Positions 1-10,166 of a stretch of 64,000 nt of DNA are shown here, one piece after another (position 1 is the first letter of the stretch; the number at the start of each line of letters is the position of its first letter). This stretch comes from Saccharospirillum salsuginis (GTDB lineage: Bacteria > Pseudomonadota > Gammaproteobacteria > Pseudomonadales > Natronospirillaceae). The position numbers and the translations under genes are program-made. The notes below the pieces were generated by a model. The model saw only the letters and a program-made list of their open reading frames with translations. It was not told the DNA's origin and made no database searches. Where the stretch lies: NCBI RefSeq assembly GCF_014651855.1, contig NZ_BMXR01000004.1:325375-389374 (forward strand). The letters run 5' to 3'.

Positions 1-1310
1 TCCCGGAAAAACGTCAACGCACTCTCCAACGGCATCGCCGCCCCGGGCGCATGCGCGCAAAACGTCTTACCGGGCCCGAGATCCCGGGCCAGCATCTCCA
101 ATATCTCGATATCGCCTTCTTCACCCTCGCCCTTCTCAAGCGCCCGCAGCAATTTGACGGACCAGGGCAATCCATCCCGACAGGGGGTACACCACCCGCA
201 GGATTCCCGAGCGAAGAACTCCTCCAGATTCCGCAACAAGCCGACAATGCTCTGCTCTTCCGTCACCACCGTCAGCAAGCCGGTGCCCAGTCGGCTGCCC
301 GCGTTGCCGATGGAGTCGAAATCCAGCGGCAGGTCCAGGTGCTCCGGCAACAACAAACCGGTACTGCCACCACCCGGCAACCAGGCTTTCAGTTTGGCCC
401 CGTTCCGGATGCCCCCGGCCCGGTCCAGGATCTCCGCCCCGGTGGTGCCCATGGGCAGTTCCCAGAGGCCGTTCTTCTCCGCCCGGCCGGAGACGCCGAA
501 CAGCTTGGTGCCGCCATCGCTGCTGCGGTCCCCGGAGAGGTTCAGGTACCAGTCCGCGCCGTGTTCCAGAATCGCCGGTACGTTGCACAGGGTTTCGACG
601 TTGTTGACCACGGTCGGCTTGCCCCAGGCGCCGGACTGGCCGGGGAACGGTGGTTTGGCGCGGGGGTTGGCGCGTTTGCCTTCCAGGGAATTGATCAGCG
701 CGGTTTCTTCGCCGCAGATGTAGCGCCCGGCGCCGGTGTGCAGCACGATGTCGAAATCGAACCCGCTGCCGGCGATATTGTCGCCGAGCCAGCCCGCCTG
801 GCGGGCCTCTTCCAGCGCCTGTTGGATCGATTGGGCGGCCTCGATGTATTCGCCGCGCAGGAAGATGTACCCCAGTTTCGAGTTGTTCGCGTAGGCGCCG
901 AGGATCATCCCCTCGATCAGCAGATGCGGTTGCTGCTCCATCAACAGCCGGTCCTTGAAGGTGCCGGGTTCCATCTCGTCCGCGTTGCAGACCAGGTAGC
1001 CGCGCGGGTAACCTTCGCCGCGCAACGTCAGGCTCCATTTCAGGCCCGCCGAGAAGCCGGCACCGCCGCGACCGCGCAGGTTCGCGGTCTTCAGGGACTC
1101 AATGACGTCGTCCGGCGACTGCCCGTTCAGCGCGGTTTTGACTACCGTGTAGCCGTTTTTGGCCTCGTAATCCGCCAGATCGACCCGTTCGCCGGTGTCT
1201 TTCAGCCGCCAGGTGAGCGGATGCGTCTCCGCCTTGCGCTCGCTTTCGGTCTGGTGCAACCGGCTCCGGTAGCGGACGCGATTCACGGTTCCGGGGGTGC
1301 CGTCGGTCAT
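1..1310 (-). CDS. nuoF: NADH-quinone oxidoreductase subunit F (partial, C-terminus off the window)
   Basis: Complex I subunit that binds NADH and FMN and passes electrons to the iron-sulfur chain on the cytoplasmic side. Translating the minus strand from the ATG at 1308-1310 gives an open frame to the window edge (about 436 codons). It begins [10 protein letters not shown] and carries the glycine-rich GRGGAGF loop, the [14 protein letters not shown] segment of the FMN/NADH site and, near the end, the [11 protein letters not shown] cysteine cluster of the N3 4Fe-4S centre. The start overlaps the nuoE stop as ATGA, so the two are translationally coupled. The order E-F after the fused CD gene is the standard nuo order. 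Only the last residues are missing, through the window edge rather than damage. Confidence 0.97.
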   Translation of the reverse strand, partial: MTDGTPGTVNRVRYRSRLHQTESERKAETHPLTWRLKDTGERVDLADYEAKNGYTVVKTALNGQSPDDVIESLKTANLRGRGGAGFSAGLKWSLTLRGEGYPRGYLVCNADEMEPGTFKDRLLMEQQPHLLIEGMILGAYANNSKLGYIFLRGEYIEAAQSIQQALEEARQAGWLGDNIAGSGFDFDIVLHTGAGRYICGEETALINSLEGKRANPRAKPPFPGQSGAWGKPTVVNNVETLCNVPAILEHGADWYLNLSGDRSSDGGTKLFGVSGRAEKNGLWELPMGTTGAEILDRAGGIRNGAKLKAWLPGGGSTGLLLPEHLDLPLDFDSIGNAGSRLGTGLLTVVTEEQSIVGLLRNLEEFFARESCGWCTPCRDGLPWSVKLLRALEKGEGEEGDIEILEMLARDLGPGKTFCAHAPGAAMPLESALTFFR

Positions 1311-1813
1311 GAATAGCCCTCCAGCAGCTCGGCCAGGTCTTTCGGGGCGACCGGGCCATAGGTGTCGTCGTCGATCATCATCGCCGGGCCTGAATCACAG
1401 GCGCCGAGGCAGCAGACCGGCAACAGCGTGAAACGGTTGTCCGGCGTGGTCTGCCCGTACTGGATGCCGAGGTGGTCGAACAGCGCATCGCGCAGCATCT
1501 CGTAGTCTGTCAGGTAACAGGAACTGCTGTCGCACACCAGAATGACGTGCCGGCCGACCGGCTGACGGAAGATCAGGCTGTAAAAGGTGGCCACGCCCTC
1601 CACCGCCGCCGGGCCGACGCCCAGTTCGCGCGCGATGGCCGGAATGGCCGCATCCGGCACCCAGCCGTGACGCCGCTGGACGATCTTCAACGCCTCGATG
1701 CAGGCCGCCTGCGGCTGCTCGAAATGCCCCAACTCCGCCTGAATGGCCGCCCGGTCGTCCGGGTGCAGTTCGAAGCCGTCGGTCGCCAGTGTCTTGTCAG
1801 CCTGCTCACTCAT
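1307..1813 (-). CDS. nuoE: NADH-quinone oxidoreductase subunit E
   Basis: The 24-kDa-type subunit of the complex I NADH dehydrogenase module, 168 aa, holding the N1a 2Fe-2S cluster and docking on NuoF. The thioredoxin-like 2Fe-2S ferredoxin signature is visible as CDSSSC followed about 35 residues later by CCLGAC, giving the four cysteine ligands. The N-terminal helical part ([20 protein letters not shown]) is also typical. Length is normal for the family. The gene lies 15 bp after nuoCD and overlaps nuoF by four bases, so it belongs to the same leftward operon. Confidence 0.97.
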   Translation of the reverse strand: MSEQADKTLATDGFELHPDDRAAIQAELGHFEQPQAACIEALKIVQRRHGWVPDAAIPAIARELGVGPAAVEGVATFYSLIFRQPVGRHVILVCDSSSCYLTDYEMLRDALFDHLGIQYGQTTPDNRFTLLPVCCLGACDSGPAMMIDDDTYGPVAPKDLAELLEGYS

Positions 1814-1828
1814 AATCGATCCATCCGG

Positions 1829-3628
1829 TTAACGGTCCACATCGGCCATGACAAAATCGATACTGCCCAGGTGCGCGATCAGATCCGGTATAAAACCGCC
1901 GCGCATCACGGACGGGATCTGCTGCAGATGCGGAAAACTCGGCGTGCGGATGCGGGTGCGGTAACTGGTGGTGCCCCCGTCCGACGTCAGGTAATAGCTG
2001 TTGATGCCCTTGGTCGCCTCGATCATCTGCAGCGACTCGTTCGGTTTCAGGACCGGCCCCCAGGAGACCGACAGGAAATGCGTGATCAGTGTCTCGATGT
2101 GCTGCAGCATCCGCTCGCGCGGCGGTGGCGTGGTCAGCGGGTGGTCCGCCTTGTAATCGCCGGTCGGCATGTGGTTCACGCACTGCTGGATGATGCGCAG
2201 GCTCTGGCGCATCTCCTCGATGCGCAGCATGCCCCGGTCGAACACATCGCCGTTGGAACCGAGCGGCACGTCGAAATCGAAATTCTCGTAACCGCCGTAA
2301 GGCCGCTGCTTGCGCAGATCGAAATTGCACCCGGTCGCGCGCAGGTTCGGCCCGGTGACGCCCCAGTCCAGCGCCTCCTGGGTGGTGTAGGCCGCGATGT
2401 GGCGGGTGCGCTCGCGTACGATGGCGTTGGTCATCATCGTGCTTTCATACTCGTCCAGTCGCTTGGGCATCCAGTCCAGAAAGCCCTGGACCAGTTTTTC
2501 CCAGCCCTTGGGCAGGTCGTGCGCGGTTCCGCCGATGCGGTACCAGGCCGGATGCATCCGGAAGCCGGTGATGCCCTCGATGACCTCGTAGCCCTTCTGC
2601 CGGTCGGTGAAGGTGAAGAACACCGGGCTCATGGCGCCAATGTCCTGCAAATAGGTACCGAGGAACAGCAAATGGCTCGTGATGCGGAACATTTCCGCCA
2701 TCATCACGCGGATGGTCTCGGCGCGTTTCGGTACCGTGATGCCGGCCAGTTTCTCGACCGCCAGCACATACGGCAGGTTGTTCATCACCCCGCCGGTGTA
2801 GTCGATGCGGTCCGTGTACGGGATGTAACTGTGCCAGGACTGGCGCTCGGCCATTTTCTCCGCGCCGCGGTGGTGGTAGCCGATGTCCGGCACGCAATCG
2901 ACGATTTCCTCGCCGTCCAATTGCAGCACGAGGCGAAACGCCCCGTGCGCCGAAGGGTGGTTCGGGCCCAGGTTCAGGAACATGAACTCGCTGCCGTCGC
3001 GCTCACGCGCCATGCCCCACTCTTCCGGCACGAACCGCAGTGCCTCCTGCTCTTTATCCTGCCCTTCCACGGTGAGGCTGTACGGGTCGAACTCGGTGGC
3101 GCGGGCTGGGTAATCCTTCCTTAATGGGTGGCCGGTCCAGGTGGGCGGCATGATCAGCCGCGTGAGGTGCGGGTGGTTCTGGAAGGTGATGCCGAACAGA
3201 TCCCAGACTTCGCGCTCGTACCAGTTGGCGTTCGGGTAGATAGCGCTGATGGACGGCACCGCCATGTCCCGCTCGTCGATCGGGACCTTGATCATGATGT
3301 CGTCGTTCCGCTCGATGGAGAGCAGATGGTAGAAGACGGTGAAATCCGCCTCCGGCAGGCCATCGCGATGGCTGCGGAAGCGTTCGTCGAGCGCGGAGAG
3401 GTCGAACAGCATCGAAAACGGCTGTTCCAGATCCCGCAGCCAACCCATCACCGCCGTCAGGATGCCGGGGTTCACCCACACCACCGGCACACCGGTAAGC
3501 GTGGGCTGCACGCACAGCACATCCGGCCCGTAGCGGGCGGTCAACTCGTGAACCAAGGGTGACTCCCCGAGCCCCCGGGTCGACATGGCTTCGACCTGCG
3601 AGACGGTACCCTCTGGGGTCTGACTCAT
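1829..3628 (-). CDS. nuoC (nuoCD): NADH-quinone oxidoreductase subunit C/D fusion
   Basis: Fused 30-kDa and 49-kDa subunits of the complex I connecting module, 599 aa, as in Escherichia coli and many other Gammaproteobacteria. Residues up to about 195 are the NuoC part, with the signature [15 protein letters not shown] stretch read here as [18 protein letters not shown]. From about residue 215 the NuoD part begins with [16 protein letters not shown] and ends in the hydrogenase-like C-terminus ([18 protein letters not shown]). NuoD lines the quinone site with NuoB. No sign of a frameshift at the fusion. The fused state helps place the organism among Gammaproteobacteria. Confidence 0.97.
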   Translation of the reverse strand: MSQTPEGTVSQVEAMSTRGLGESPLVHELTARYGPDVLCVQPTLTGVPVVWVNPGILTAVMGWLRDLEQPFSMLFDLSALDERFRSHRDGLPEADFTVFYHLLSIERNDDIMIKVPIDERDMAVPSISAIYPNANWYEREVWDLFGITFQNHPHLTRLIMPPTWTGHPLRKDYPARATEFDPYSLTVEGQDKEQEALRFVPEEWGMARERDGSEFMFLNLGPNHPSAHGAFRLVLQLDGEEIVDCVPDIGYHHRGAEKMAERQSWHSYIPYTDRIDYTGGVMNNLPYVLAVEKLAGITVPKRAETIRVMMAEMFRITSHLLFLGTYLQDIGAMSPVFFTFTDRQKGYEVIEGITGFRMHPAWYRIGGTAHDLPKGWEKLVQGFLDWMPKRLDEYESTMMTNAIVRERTRHIAAYTTQEALDWGVTGPNLRATGCNFDLRKQRPYGGYENFDFDVPLGSNGDVFDRGMLRIEEMRQSLRIIQQCVNHMPTGDYKADHPLTTPPPRERMLQHIETLITHFLSVSWGPVLKPNESLQMIEATKGINSYYLTSDGGTTSYRTRIRTPSFPHLQQIPSVMRGGFIPDLIAHLGSIDFVMADVDR

Positions 3629-3679
3629 GATCGTCCGTTCATCCTTACCCTGCCCTGGAGCAGGGACATTGAAGGTCGT

Positions 3680-4360
3680 TCAGAGACTGTCTGGACTGCG
3701 TAACTCAGTAGCCTGAATGCGCCGGTCCCGCAGGGTTTCCCGCTGGGACGGCATGTCGGCCCGATACACGCCCTGGTCTCCCACGACCCAGGACAGCGGG
3801 CGCCGTTCTTCTTGTATGGAATCCTGCAGTAATTGCAGCCCCTGCAGGAAGGCTTCGGGCCGCGGCGGGCAGCCCGGCACGTACACATCGACGGGCAGGA
3901 ACTTATCGACCCCCTGCACCACCGAATAAATGTCGTACATGCCTCCGGAATTCGCGCAGGACCCCATGGAGATGACCCACTTGGGCTCCAGCATCTGGTC
4001 GTACAATTGTTGGATGACCGGCGCCATTTTGATGAAACAGGTGCCGGCGATGACCATGAAATCCGCCTGGCGCGGAGAGGCGCGGATGACTTCGGACCCG
4101 AAACGGGCGATGTCGTGCGGTGAGGTGAAGGCGGTGGTCATCTCCACGTAGCAGCAGGAAAGACCGAAGTTGTAGGGCCAGAGCGAGTTCTTGCGCCCCC
4201 AGTTGACCACCGAATTGAGAACGTCTTCCAGCTTGCCGGTGAAGACATTGCGTTCCAGCTGGCGCTTCACCGGGTCTTCCACCCGTTCCCGCTTATCGAG
4301 CGGATACCGGGCATTGGCCTCGGCGACAGCGTCGTCGGCTCGTGTCAGAGTGTAACCCAT
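3680..4360 (-). CDS. nuoB: NADH-quinone oxidoreductase subunit B
   Basis: Complex I subunit carrying the terminal N2 4Fe-4S cluster that reduces ubiquinone, 226 aa. Cluster ligands are visible: the tandem cysteines in GLSCCYVEM, then [12 protein letters not shown], then VPGCPPRPE. The start ATG has a strong ribosome binding site (GGGAGGAAG about 5 bases upstream on the minus strand). The N-terminal arm (residues 1-35) is somewhat long and charged but within the family range. A 51-bp gap separates it from nuoCD. Unusually, nuoA does not abut it: 344 bp lie between, with a promoter-like element of its own. Confidence 0.97.
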   Translation of the reverse strand: MGYTLTRADDAVAEANARYPLDKRERVEDPVKRQLERNVFTGKLEDVLNSVVNWGRKNSLWPYNFGLSCCYVEMTTAFTSPHDIARFGSEVIRASPRQADFMVIAGTCFIKMAPVIQQLYDQMLEPKWVISMGSCANSGGMYDIYSVVQGVDKFLPVDVYVPGCPPRPEAFLQGLQLLQDSIQEERRPLSWVVGDQGVYRADMPSQRETLRDRRIQATELRSPDSL

Positions 4361-4704
4361 ACACTTCCTCCCTCGCCTGTGAACGAAAGTCGATCAGACA
4401 ATGCCAGTTCTCTGGCGCTTATCCAACCAACGAGGCGCGACCGGGCGCTCTACATCGTTCGAGCCCGTCGCTGGCCCTCCGCATTACCCCCTTGGGGGCA
4501 ATGTAACACCCTGTAAGTGATGGCGTTCCCGTCCAATCTAGCAGCAGGTTGCGGCAAATGCGAATAATCGATCAAAAACCGTTCAAAATCAGCCCCATGG
4601 GCACGCAGACGCCGACCTCGAGTGGAATGACACTGGCGTCACCCTAACGGTAGACCAAACAAGAACAGCCAGACCGACCGCCTGGCTAAAGAGAAAATGG
4701 ACGA
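4361..4704. other. Unusual spacer between nuoA and nuoB
   Basis: In most nuo operons nuoA and nuoB are nearly contiguous, but here 344 bp separate them and no convincing coding frame is present. The spacer holds a near-copy of the sequence upstream of nuoA (annotated separately) and a short perfect GC hairpin (CCCCC TT GGGGG near 4490) without a T-run. The simplest reading is a second internal promoter feeding nuoB onward. Confidence 0.6.
4517..4565 (-). promoter_or_regulatory. Putative extended -10 promoter for nuoB-E-F, near-copy of the nuoA upstream element
   Basis: Read on the minus strand this segment contains TGCTAGATT, fitting an extended -10 (TGn-TAnnnT), about 175 bases upstream of the nuoB start. 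It matches the segment upstream of nuoA over roughly 47 positions with only about seven substitutions and a few single-base gaps. No good -35 hexamer is visible, which is acceptable for an extended -10 promoter. Promoter function is inferred from the repetition and position. Confidence 0.45.
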
Positions 4705-5127
4705 TTAAGACGCGCGAGCGGGAGCCCGCGACGGCTTGGACCGGTTACCCGGCGCCCAATCCAAGGCCCCGACCCGGCTGTCGTACAGCAGACCGACAAG
4801 CAGGATAAAAATAAAGATCGCCGCCCCCCAGAAACCGCTCCACCCCACCTCGCGGACCGATACCGCCCAGGCGAACAGGAACACGGCTTCGATATCGAAG
4901 ATGACGAACAGCATAGCCACCAGGTAGAACTTCACGGAATAGCGCTGACGGGCACTGCCCGCCCCAAGAATGCCGGATTCGAACGGGATGTTCTTCTCCC
5001 GCCCACGGCTGCGGCCGCCCAGGAAATGGGACAGCCCGATCATCAGCAGAACCAGGCCGAAGACGGCGACAATGAAAAACCCTGTCGCCCATTGTTGTGC
5101 GGAAAGGGTGATGGCGTCTGTGCTCAT
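4705..5127 (-). CDS. nuoA: NADH-quinone oxidoreductase subunit A
   Basis: Small membrane subunit of complex I, 140 aa, with three hydrophobic segments (about residues 12-35, 65-88 and 92-115). The NuoA signature PFESGI...[24 protein letters not shown] is clear, including the acidic residues near the quinone channel. The start is taken at MSTDAITL because GAGGG lies 7 bases upstream on the minus strand. A further in-frame ATG nine codons upstream has no comparable site. It is the first gene of the nuo operon in this window but stands 344 bp from nuoB. Confidence 0.95.
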   Translation of the reverse strand: MSTDAITLSAQQWATGFFIVAVFGLVLLMIGLSHFLGGRSRGREKNIPFESGILGAGSARQRYSVKFYLVAMLFVIFDIEAVFLFAWAVSVREVGWSGFWGAAIFIFILLVGLLYDSRVGALDWAPGNRSKPSRAPARAS

Positions 5128-5564
5128 GGTGCCCTCAACTGATCGTGATTCCATGCTTCGAGTGAGGCGTCCCGTTCAAGCTAGCAGCTTGGTTGGGGAA
5201 ATGCTAATTGCTGGTGTTAAATCGATTGAGTTGTCTGGATTACATGCTGATCAAAATTCAATCTATGAAGACTCTTGCTGCAAATGATCCCGGATATCCA
5301 GCTGGTTTATAAACAATTAGCAAGAAAAACAGCCTGTTAGGCAACCCCATCGACTCTGTATTAGGTACCCCAACGTCGTTAATATATATGCGGCTCCTAA
5401 GCCTTAAGCCCGGTAGGCTAAACCTGAAGAAGTAGTCTTGATCAAGGTGCCACCGTCAAAATTTAATGAAATCAGTCGTTTATAACCCTCTACCAAGTAT
5501 GCCAATATGAGGTAAACGACGCGTGTGGAAACCATGTACTAAAATCATAAAAGCAGGTCAATAA
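5128..5564. other. Divergent intergenic region between nuoA and hsdM
   Basis: About 440 bp without a supportable gene. The left part carries the nuoA promoter-like element. The right part, 5210-5560, is markedly AT-rich compared with the flanks and leads into the restriction operon, consistent with the edge of an acquired segment. No integrase, tRNA or clear direct repeat was found here. Confidence 0.6.
5162..5208 (-). promoter_or_regulatory. Putative extended -10 promoter for nuoA
   Basis: On the minus strand TGCTAGCTT lies about 50 bases upstream of the nuoA ATG and fits an extended -10 element. The surrounding 47 bases recur almost unchanged upstream of nuoB. The shared blocks on the plus strand are CTAGCAGC, GGTTG and AAATGC, in the same order and spacing. 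Confidence 0.45.
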
Positions 5565-7664
5565 TTGAACAAAGAGCAACTAAAACAACTGGAAGACGAC
5601 CTCTGGGCCGCCGCAGACAACCTGCGCGCCAATTCCGACCTTAAAGCCTCGGAATACAGCACGCCCGTGCTGGGGCTTATCTTCCTCAAGTTCGCCGATA
5701 TCAACTACCGGCGCCACGAAGAAGCCATTCTCAAGGAATACCAGAAGCTCAAAGGCACGCGCCGGGAGAAATCCCTGAATGAAATCGCCGTGGCTAAGTG
5801 TGGCTTTTACCTGCCCGATCACGCCCGCTACAGCCACCTGCTGAATCTGCCCGAGAGCCAGGACATCGCCAAGGCCATTGAAAAGGCGATGGAGGCCATC
5901 GAGGAGTACAAGCCCGAGCTGCAGGGTAGCCTGCCCAAGGACGAGTATTACCGACTGACCCGCACGCAAGAGACGAAACTGCTGCCCTTCGATCTGCTGC
6001 GTCAGTTCGACAATATCCCAGACGACGCTACCGGCGATGTGTTCGGCCAGATCTATGAGTACTTCCTGGGCAAGTTTGCCCTGTCCGAAGGCCAGGGCGG
6101 CGGGGAGTTCTTTACCCCTCGCTCGGTGGTGCGGCTGATGGTGGAGATCATCGAGCCCCACGGCGGCACCGTGTTCGACCCCGCCTGTGGTTCTGGCGGT
6201 ATGTTTGTACAATCGGCGCAGTTTATTGAAAAGCACAAGAAAGAGTACGAAGCCCAGGGCGAAGACACCAGTGTGTTTGTCTCCGGGCAGGAGAAAAGCT
6301 CGGAAACCGTTAAACTGGCGCGTATGAACCTGGCTGTTAACGGCCTGCGCGGGCAGATTCTGCAGGGCATCTCCTACTACGACGATCACTTCGATTCGTT
6401 CGGCAACTTTGACTATGTACTGGCCAACCCGCCGTTTAACGTGGATGAAGTGTCGCTCTCCGGCGTGGAAAAAGACCCGCGCTTTAACACCTACGGCATT
6501 CCCCGCAAAAAGACCAAGGCGAAAAAATCCGAACAGGGCAAAGAGACAGTGCCCAACGCCAACTACCTGTGGATCAACCTGTTCGCCACCTCGCTGCGCG
6601 AACCGGATAACAAGCACCCTGGCGGTCGCGCGGCGCTGGTTATGGCCAACTCCGCCTCGGATGCGCGCCACTCCGAGGCGGATATCCGCCAGACCCTGAT
6701 CGAAAACAACCTGATCTACGGCATGCTCACCCTGCCGTCGAACATGTTCTACACCGTCACCCTGCCCGCTACCCTGTGGTTCTTCGACAAGGGCAAGACG
6801 GACGATCGCATTCTGTTTATCGACGCGCGCAATATCTTTACCCCCATCGACCGTGCCCACCGCGAATTCTCGGAAGAGCAGATCCAGAATATCGCCATGA
6901 TCAGCCGCCTGCACAAGGGCCGCAGCGATGAATTCGTGGCACTGGTCGACCGCTATTTCGAGCAGGGCATGGCGCGCCTGGCGGAGAACCAGAAACAGGT
7001 GGAGCCAGTGGCCGAACAACTGCTGGCGGTTCTGGACGATAAGGCTGGTGAACAAGCAGTGACCAGTTTGGTGGACACCTGGAAAGGCCTCGCCCCTCTG
7101 CAAAAAGCCTGGGCCGCCTACCAGAAAAAACACACGGCCAAAGCCACCGCCGACAAAAAGAACCGCGCCCAACACGAGCTGCGCGCCACCTTCGACCCGT
7201 TCTTTAACGCCCTGCACGACAGCCTTAAACAGATCGACAAAGCCGTGCGCCGCCACGAAAAAAACCTGGCGGAAGCCGCCAAACAGGCCGGCAAACGCCA
7301 GAGCAGTGATCGCGCCACTAAGCAACTGAAAACCGCGTTGGAGGAACTGCACAAGGAAGTGAAAAACGCCGAAAGCAGCTTTGGCCATATCCACTGGTTG
7401 CAGGAGCGCTTTCCCGAGGCGAAGTACGAGGATGTCACCGGCTTGTGCAAACTGGCTGATCTAGAGGAAGTAAAAGAGCAGGATTATTCGCTGAATCCGG
7501 GGCGCTATGTGGGTGTAGTGATTGAGGAGGATGGTAAGACGGAGGAGGAGTTCCTAGACGACATCCTTGAATTAAATAAACGACTCACTAATTTGACGTC
7601 AGAGGCTACCAAGCTCAGCAAGGTTATTAATTCCAACATCTCAAAGGTTTGGGAAGGCTCATGA
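5565..7664 (+). CDS. hsdM: Type I restriction-modification system methyltransferase subunit (HsdM)
   Basis: N6-adenine DNA methyltransferase, 699 aa, which with HsdS modifies the host DNA. An N-terminal four-helix HsdM domain (about residues 5-140) is followed by the catalytic domain. S-adenosylmethionine motif I reads DPACGSGGMF near residue 204, and the amino-methyltransferase motif IV reads NPPF near residue 288. The C-terminal 200 residues form a charged helical region rich in Lys and Glu. The start is a TTG: it is the first start in the frame that keeps the family N-terminus (NKEQLKQLEDDLW), with AGCAGG upstream. The stop overlaps the hsdS start as ATGA. The family usually has about 500 residues, so the C-terminal extension makes this one long. 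Confidence 0.95.
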   Translation: MNKEQLKQLEDDLWAAADNLRANSDLKASEYSTPVLGLIFLKFADINYRRHEEAILKEYQKLKGTRREKSLNEIAVAKCGFYLPDHARYSHLLNLPESQDIAKAIEKAMEAIEEYKPELQGSLPKDEYYRLTRTQETKLLPFDLLRQFDNIPDDATGDVFGQIYEYFLGKFALSEGQGGGEFFTPRSVVRLMVEIIEPHGGTVFDPACGSGGMFVQSAQFIEKHKKEYEAQGEDTSVFVSGQEKSSETVKLARMNLAVNGLRGQILQGISYYDDHFDSFGNFDYVLANPPFNVDEVSLSGVEKDPRFNTYGIPRKKTKAKKSEQGKETVPNANYLWINLFATSLREPDNKHPGGRAALVMANSASDARHSEADIRQTLIENNLIYGMLTLPSNMFYTVTLPATLWFFDKGKTDDRILFIDARNIFTPIDRAHREFSEEQIQNIAMISRLHKGRSDEFVALVDRYFEQGMARLAENQKQVEPVAEQLLAVLDDKAGEQAVTSLVDTWKGLAPLQKAWAAYQKKHTAKATADKKNRAQHELRATFDPFFNALHDSLKQIDKAVRRHEKNLAEAAKQAGKRQSSDRATKQLKTALEELHKEVKNAESSFGHIHWLQERFPEAKYEDVTGLCKLADLEEVKEQDYSLNPGRYVGVVIEEDGKTEEEFLDDILELNKRLTNLTSEATKLSKVINSNISKVWEGS

Positions 7665-8929
7665 GAAATTGGAATGACGTGCCCTTTGTCGATCTGTTGG
7701 TCGAAAGCCGCGATGGTGAGTGGGGAAAGGGGGAGCCTGAAGTAGGCCATACCGAAGCTGTCCTTATTCGAGGTACAGACTTTGCAGGTATAAACGAACC
7801 TGATCAAAACCTGCCCCGTCGATGGATAAAAAACCATTTGGTCGAACGCAAAAAGCTTCAGCCAGGTGATATTGTTTTCGAGATGGCTGGCGGCACTTCC
7901 ACTCAATCGACAGGCAGAAGTGCGCTCCTAAAGAGGGCATTTTTCGACAACAATAGTCCTTTACCTGCTGTCTGCGCCAGTTTTAGTCGTCACTTACGAA
8001 TAGATCAGTCAAAATTCTGCTCAGAATTCGTTTACTACCTCCTGCAAAGTCTACACACATCTGGTTACATGGGTGTATTTCACATCCAACATACCGGTGT
8101 CGCGCGCTTTCAGTACTCATCGTTTAAGAAACATACCGTTCTTAAAATCCCTAACCTACATCATCAACGCAAAATCGCCGCCATATTGACGGCCTACGAC
8201 GATCTGATCGAAGTCAACAAGCGTCGCATCGCGCTGTTGGAAAATATGGCCGATGAAATCTATCGTGAATGGTTTGTACGACTGCGGTTTCCTGGTTATC
8301 AGAACACCGGTTTTACAAAAGGTGTGCCAAAAGGGTGGGACTTCGTTCCGATACTCGAAGCATCAAGAATCCAATATGGGAAAAACTTACCTACATCTCA
8401 GCTTATTAGTAATGGGGAGTTCCCTGTATATGGCGCGGCGAAAATCATTGGTCGTTACTCAAAGTTTACCCACGATCATCGCACTATTGCTTTGGGGTGT
8501 CGCGGAAGCGTTGGAGAAGTAAAAATTACACATCCGAAAAGCTACATCACCAATAACTCATTCTCTGTCGAACCACTTGAAAAAACTGGTTTCTTCTGGC
8601 TGTACCACACTCTCAAGCTACGAGGTTGTAAAGACGTTATCGGAGGATCAGCGCAACCCCAAATAACCCTTGAAGGCATAAAGTCTATCAAACTCTTGAT
8701 GGCCGACGAGGTACTACGAGACAACTTTGAAGAGCTATGTGAACCTATATACGGTCTAAAGTGGCATTTGGATAATCAGTTAGAAGTCCTGACCAAAACC
8801 CGCGACCTCCTCCTCCCACGCCTGATCACTGGCAAGCTGTCCGTGGAAGACCTGGATATCCAGTTCCCGCCCAGCATGCAGGAAGCTGCGGCTAACCAGG
8901 AGTCTCAGCCGGAGGCCCGCCATGCCTGA
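7661..8929 (+). CDS. hsdS: Type I restriction-modification specificity subunit (HsdS)
   Basis: DNA sequence-recognition subunit, 422 aa. It has two target recognition domains (about residues 1-165 and 215-375), each followed by a conserved helical spacer. The first spacer is HHQRKIAAILTAYDDLIE...EIYREWF and the second ends in TKTRDLLLPRLITGKLSVEDL. The start is set at the ATG overlapping the hsdM stop. A TTG four codons upstream is possible. The recognition domains are AT-richer than the spacers and than hsdM, as expected for swapped specificity domains. The recognition sequence cannot be inferred. Confidence 0.93.
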   Translation: MRNWNDVPFVDLLVESRDGEWGKGEPEVGHTEAVLIRGTDFAGINEPDQNLPRRWIKNHLVERKKLQPGDIVFEMAGGTSTQSTGRSALLKRAFFDNNSPLPAVCASFSRHLRIDQSKFCSEFVYYLLQSLHTSGYMGVFHIQHTGVARFQYSSFKKHTVLKIPNLHHQRKIAAILTAYDDLIEVNKRRIALLENMADEIYREWFVRLRFPGYQNTGFTKGVPKGWDFVPILEASRIQYGKNLPTSQLISNGEFPVYGAAKIIGRYSKFTHDHRTIALGCRGSVGEVKITHPKSYITNNSFSVEPLEKTGFFWLYHTLKLRGCKDVIGGSAQPQITLEGIKSIKLLMADEVLRDNFEELCEPIYGLKWHLDNQLEVLTKTRDLLLPRLITGKLSVEDLDIQFPPSMQEAAANQESQPEARHA

Positions 8930-9071
8930 ACCTGCGGCCGATTGTAGCCTAGAACATCGGCAGGCCCCGGTGACTGTTCAAAAAGAGGCAAATCTGAGAA
9001 GATGGTTTATGAACTGCTCAAAATAGCCCAATATTGAGCAGGTTTACCGCTAACTCGTAGGAACCGATGCC

Positions 9072-10163
9072 ATGGTGCTGACCATCCGCGAACACTTTCC
9101 CCCCCGGGGGCCGCTGGAGACGCCGGCGGTGCTGCGGGCGCTGGTGGCGGCGCATCGGCATCTGGCGGAGCTAAAAGGTGTGGCGCGCAGCATCCCCAAC
9201 GAGCGGCTGCTGGTATCCACCCTGTCGCTGCAGGAGGCGCAAAGCAGCTCGGAAATCGAGAACATCATCACCACTCAGGACGCGCTCTACCGCTATCAGG
9301 TACAGCCCGGCTCGGTGGACCCCGCCAGCAAGGAGGTCGCCTGGTATGCCCAGAGCCTGGAGGTGGGTTTTCGGGCGGTACGCGCTTCCGGGCTGTTGCG
9401 CCTGAGTACCATCCTTGAGGTGCAGGCCACGCTGGAGGGCAATGACGCCGGCTTGCGCCGCACGCCCGGCACGGTGCTGAAGAACGAACGCACTGGCGAG
9501 GTGGTATTTGAACCGCCCTCGCCCGAGCAACTGCCTGCCCTGATGGAGGAGCTGGTGAGCTGGATCCATGCCGACGAGGGCGAGGGCCTGGACCCGCTGG
9601 TGCGAATGGCCGTCATGCATCACCAGTTCGAGACCATTCACCCGTTCTATGACGGTAACGGCCGCACCGGGCGCATTCTCAACATCCTGTTTCTGGTGTG
9701 CGCCGGGCTGTTGGACTCGCCTATCCTCTACCTGAGCCGCTACATCAGTCAGACCAAAGTGGGATATTATGCCGAGTTGCAAAAAGTTCGAGACACCGGC
9801 GAATGGGAAGGCTGGCTGCTATACCTGCTGCGCGGCGTGGCAGTGACGGCTCGCCACACCACCGCGCTTGTGGAACAGATCGCCCGCCTGCTGCAAAAAC
9901 AAAAGCACGATATTCGCGCCCACTACCGATTTTACAGCCAGGATTTGATCAACAATATTTTTTACCACCCTTATACCAAAGTGGCTTTTATCGAGCACGA
10001 CCTGGGCGTATCACGTGCCACCGCTACCCGATATCTGGATGAGCTGGCCAAAGGTGGCATTCTCGACAAACACCGGTTAGGCCGCGAAAACTACTACATC
10101 AACAGGGAGTTGGTGCAACTGCTGTTCAATCTACCTCCCTTGGATATGGAAGGAGCGCCCTGA
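9072..10163 (+). CDS. Fic family protein with N-terminal inhibitory motif and C-terminal winged helix, inside the hsd operon
   Basis: Protein AMPylase-type enzyme, 363 aa, predicted to transfer AMP from ATP to a protein hydroxyl. The catalytic Fic core is complete: HPFYDGNGRTGR at residues 190-201, with the flap region around 130-147. An inhibitory helix motif (S/T)xxxE(G/N) is visible as SSEIEN at residues 59-64, so this is a class II Fic with its autoinhibitory glutamate E63 in the N-terminal part. Residues about 285-360 resemble a winged-helix DNA-binding domain. The start follows AGGA with good spacing. It sits 142 bp after hsdS and 3 bp before hsdR, on the same strand. Its target is unknown; a regulatory or guard role for the restriction system is inferred from position only. 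Confidence 0.93.
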   Translation: MVLTIREHFPPRGPLETPAVLRALVAAHRHLAELKGVARSIPNERLLVSTLSLQEAQSSSEIENIITTQDALYRYQVQPGSVDPASKEVAWYAQSLEVGFRAVRASGLLRLSTILEVQATLEGNDAGLRRTPGTVLKNERTGEVVFEPPSPEQLPALMEELVSWIHADEGEGLDPLVRMAVMHHQFETIHPFYDGNGRTGRILNILFLVCAGLLDSPILYLSRYISQTKVGYYAELQKVRDTGEWEGWLLYLLRGVAVTARHTTALVEQIARLLQKQKHDIRAHYRFYSQDLINNIFYHPYTKVAFIEHDLGVSRATATRYLDELAKGGILDKHRLGRENYYINRELVQLLFNLPPLDMEGAP

Positions 10164-10166
10164 CCC

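Noticed and set aside
51..1316. Long plus-strand open frame over nuoF
   Set aside because: It is the antisense shadow of nuoF in GC-rich DNA; only the minus strand shows family motifs.
1472..3124. 550-codon plus-strand open frame over nuoE and nuoCD
   Set aside because: Composition is His/Arg/Ala-rich antisense of real genes, with no start signal or domain.
4487..4498. CCCCC TT GGGGG hairpin in the nuoA-nuoB spacer as a terminator
   Set aside because: Loop of two bases and no T-run on either strand.
5580..7394. 604-codon minus-strand open frame over hsdM
   Set aside because: Antisense of the methyltransferase gene, no recognisable domain.
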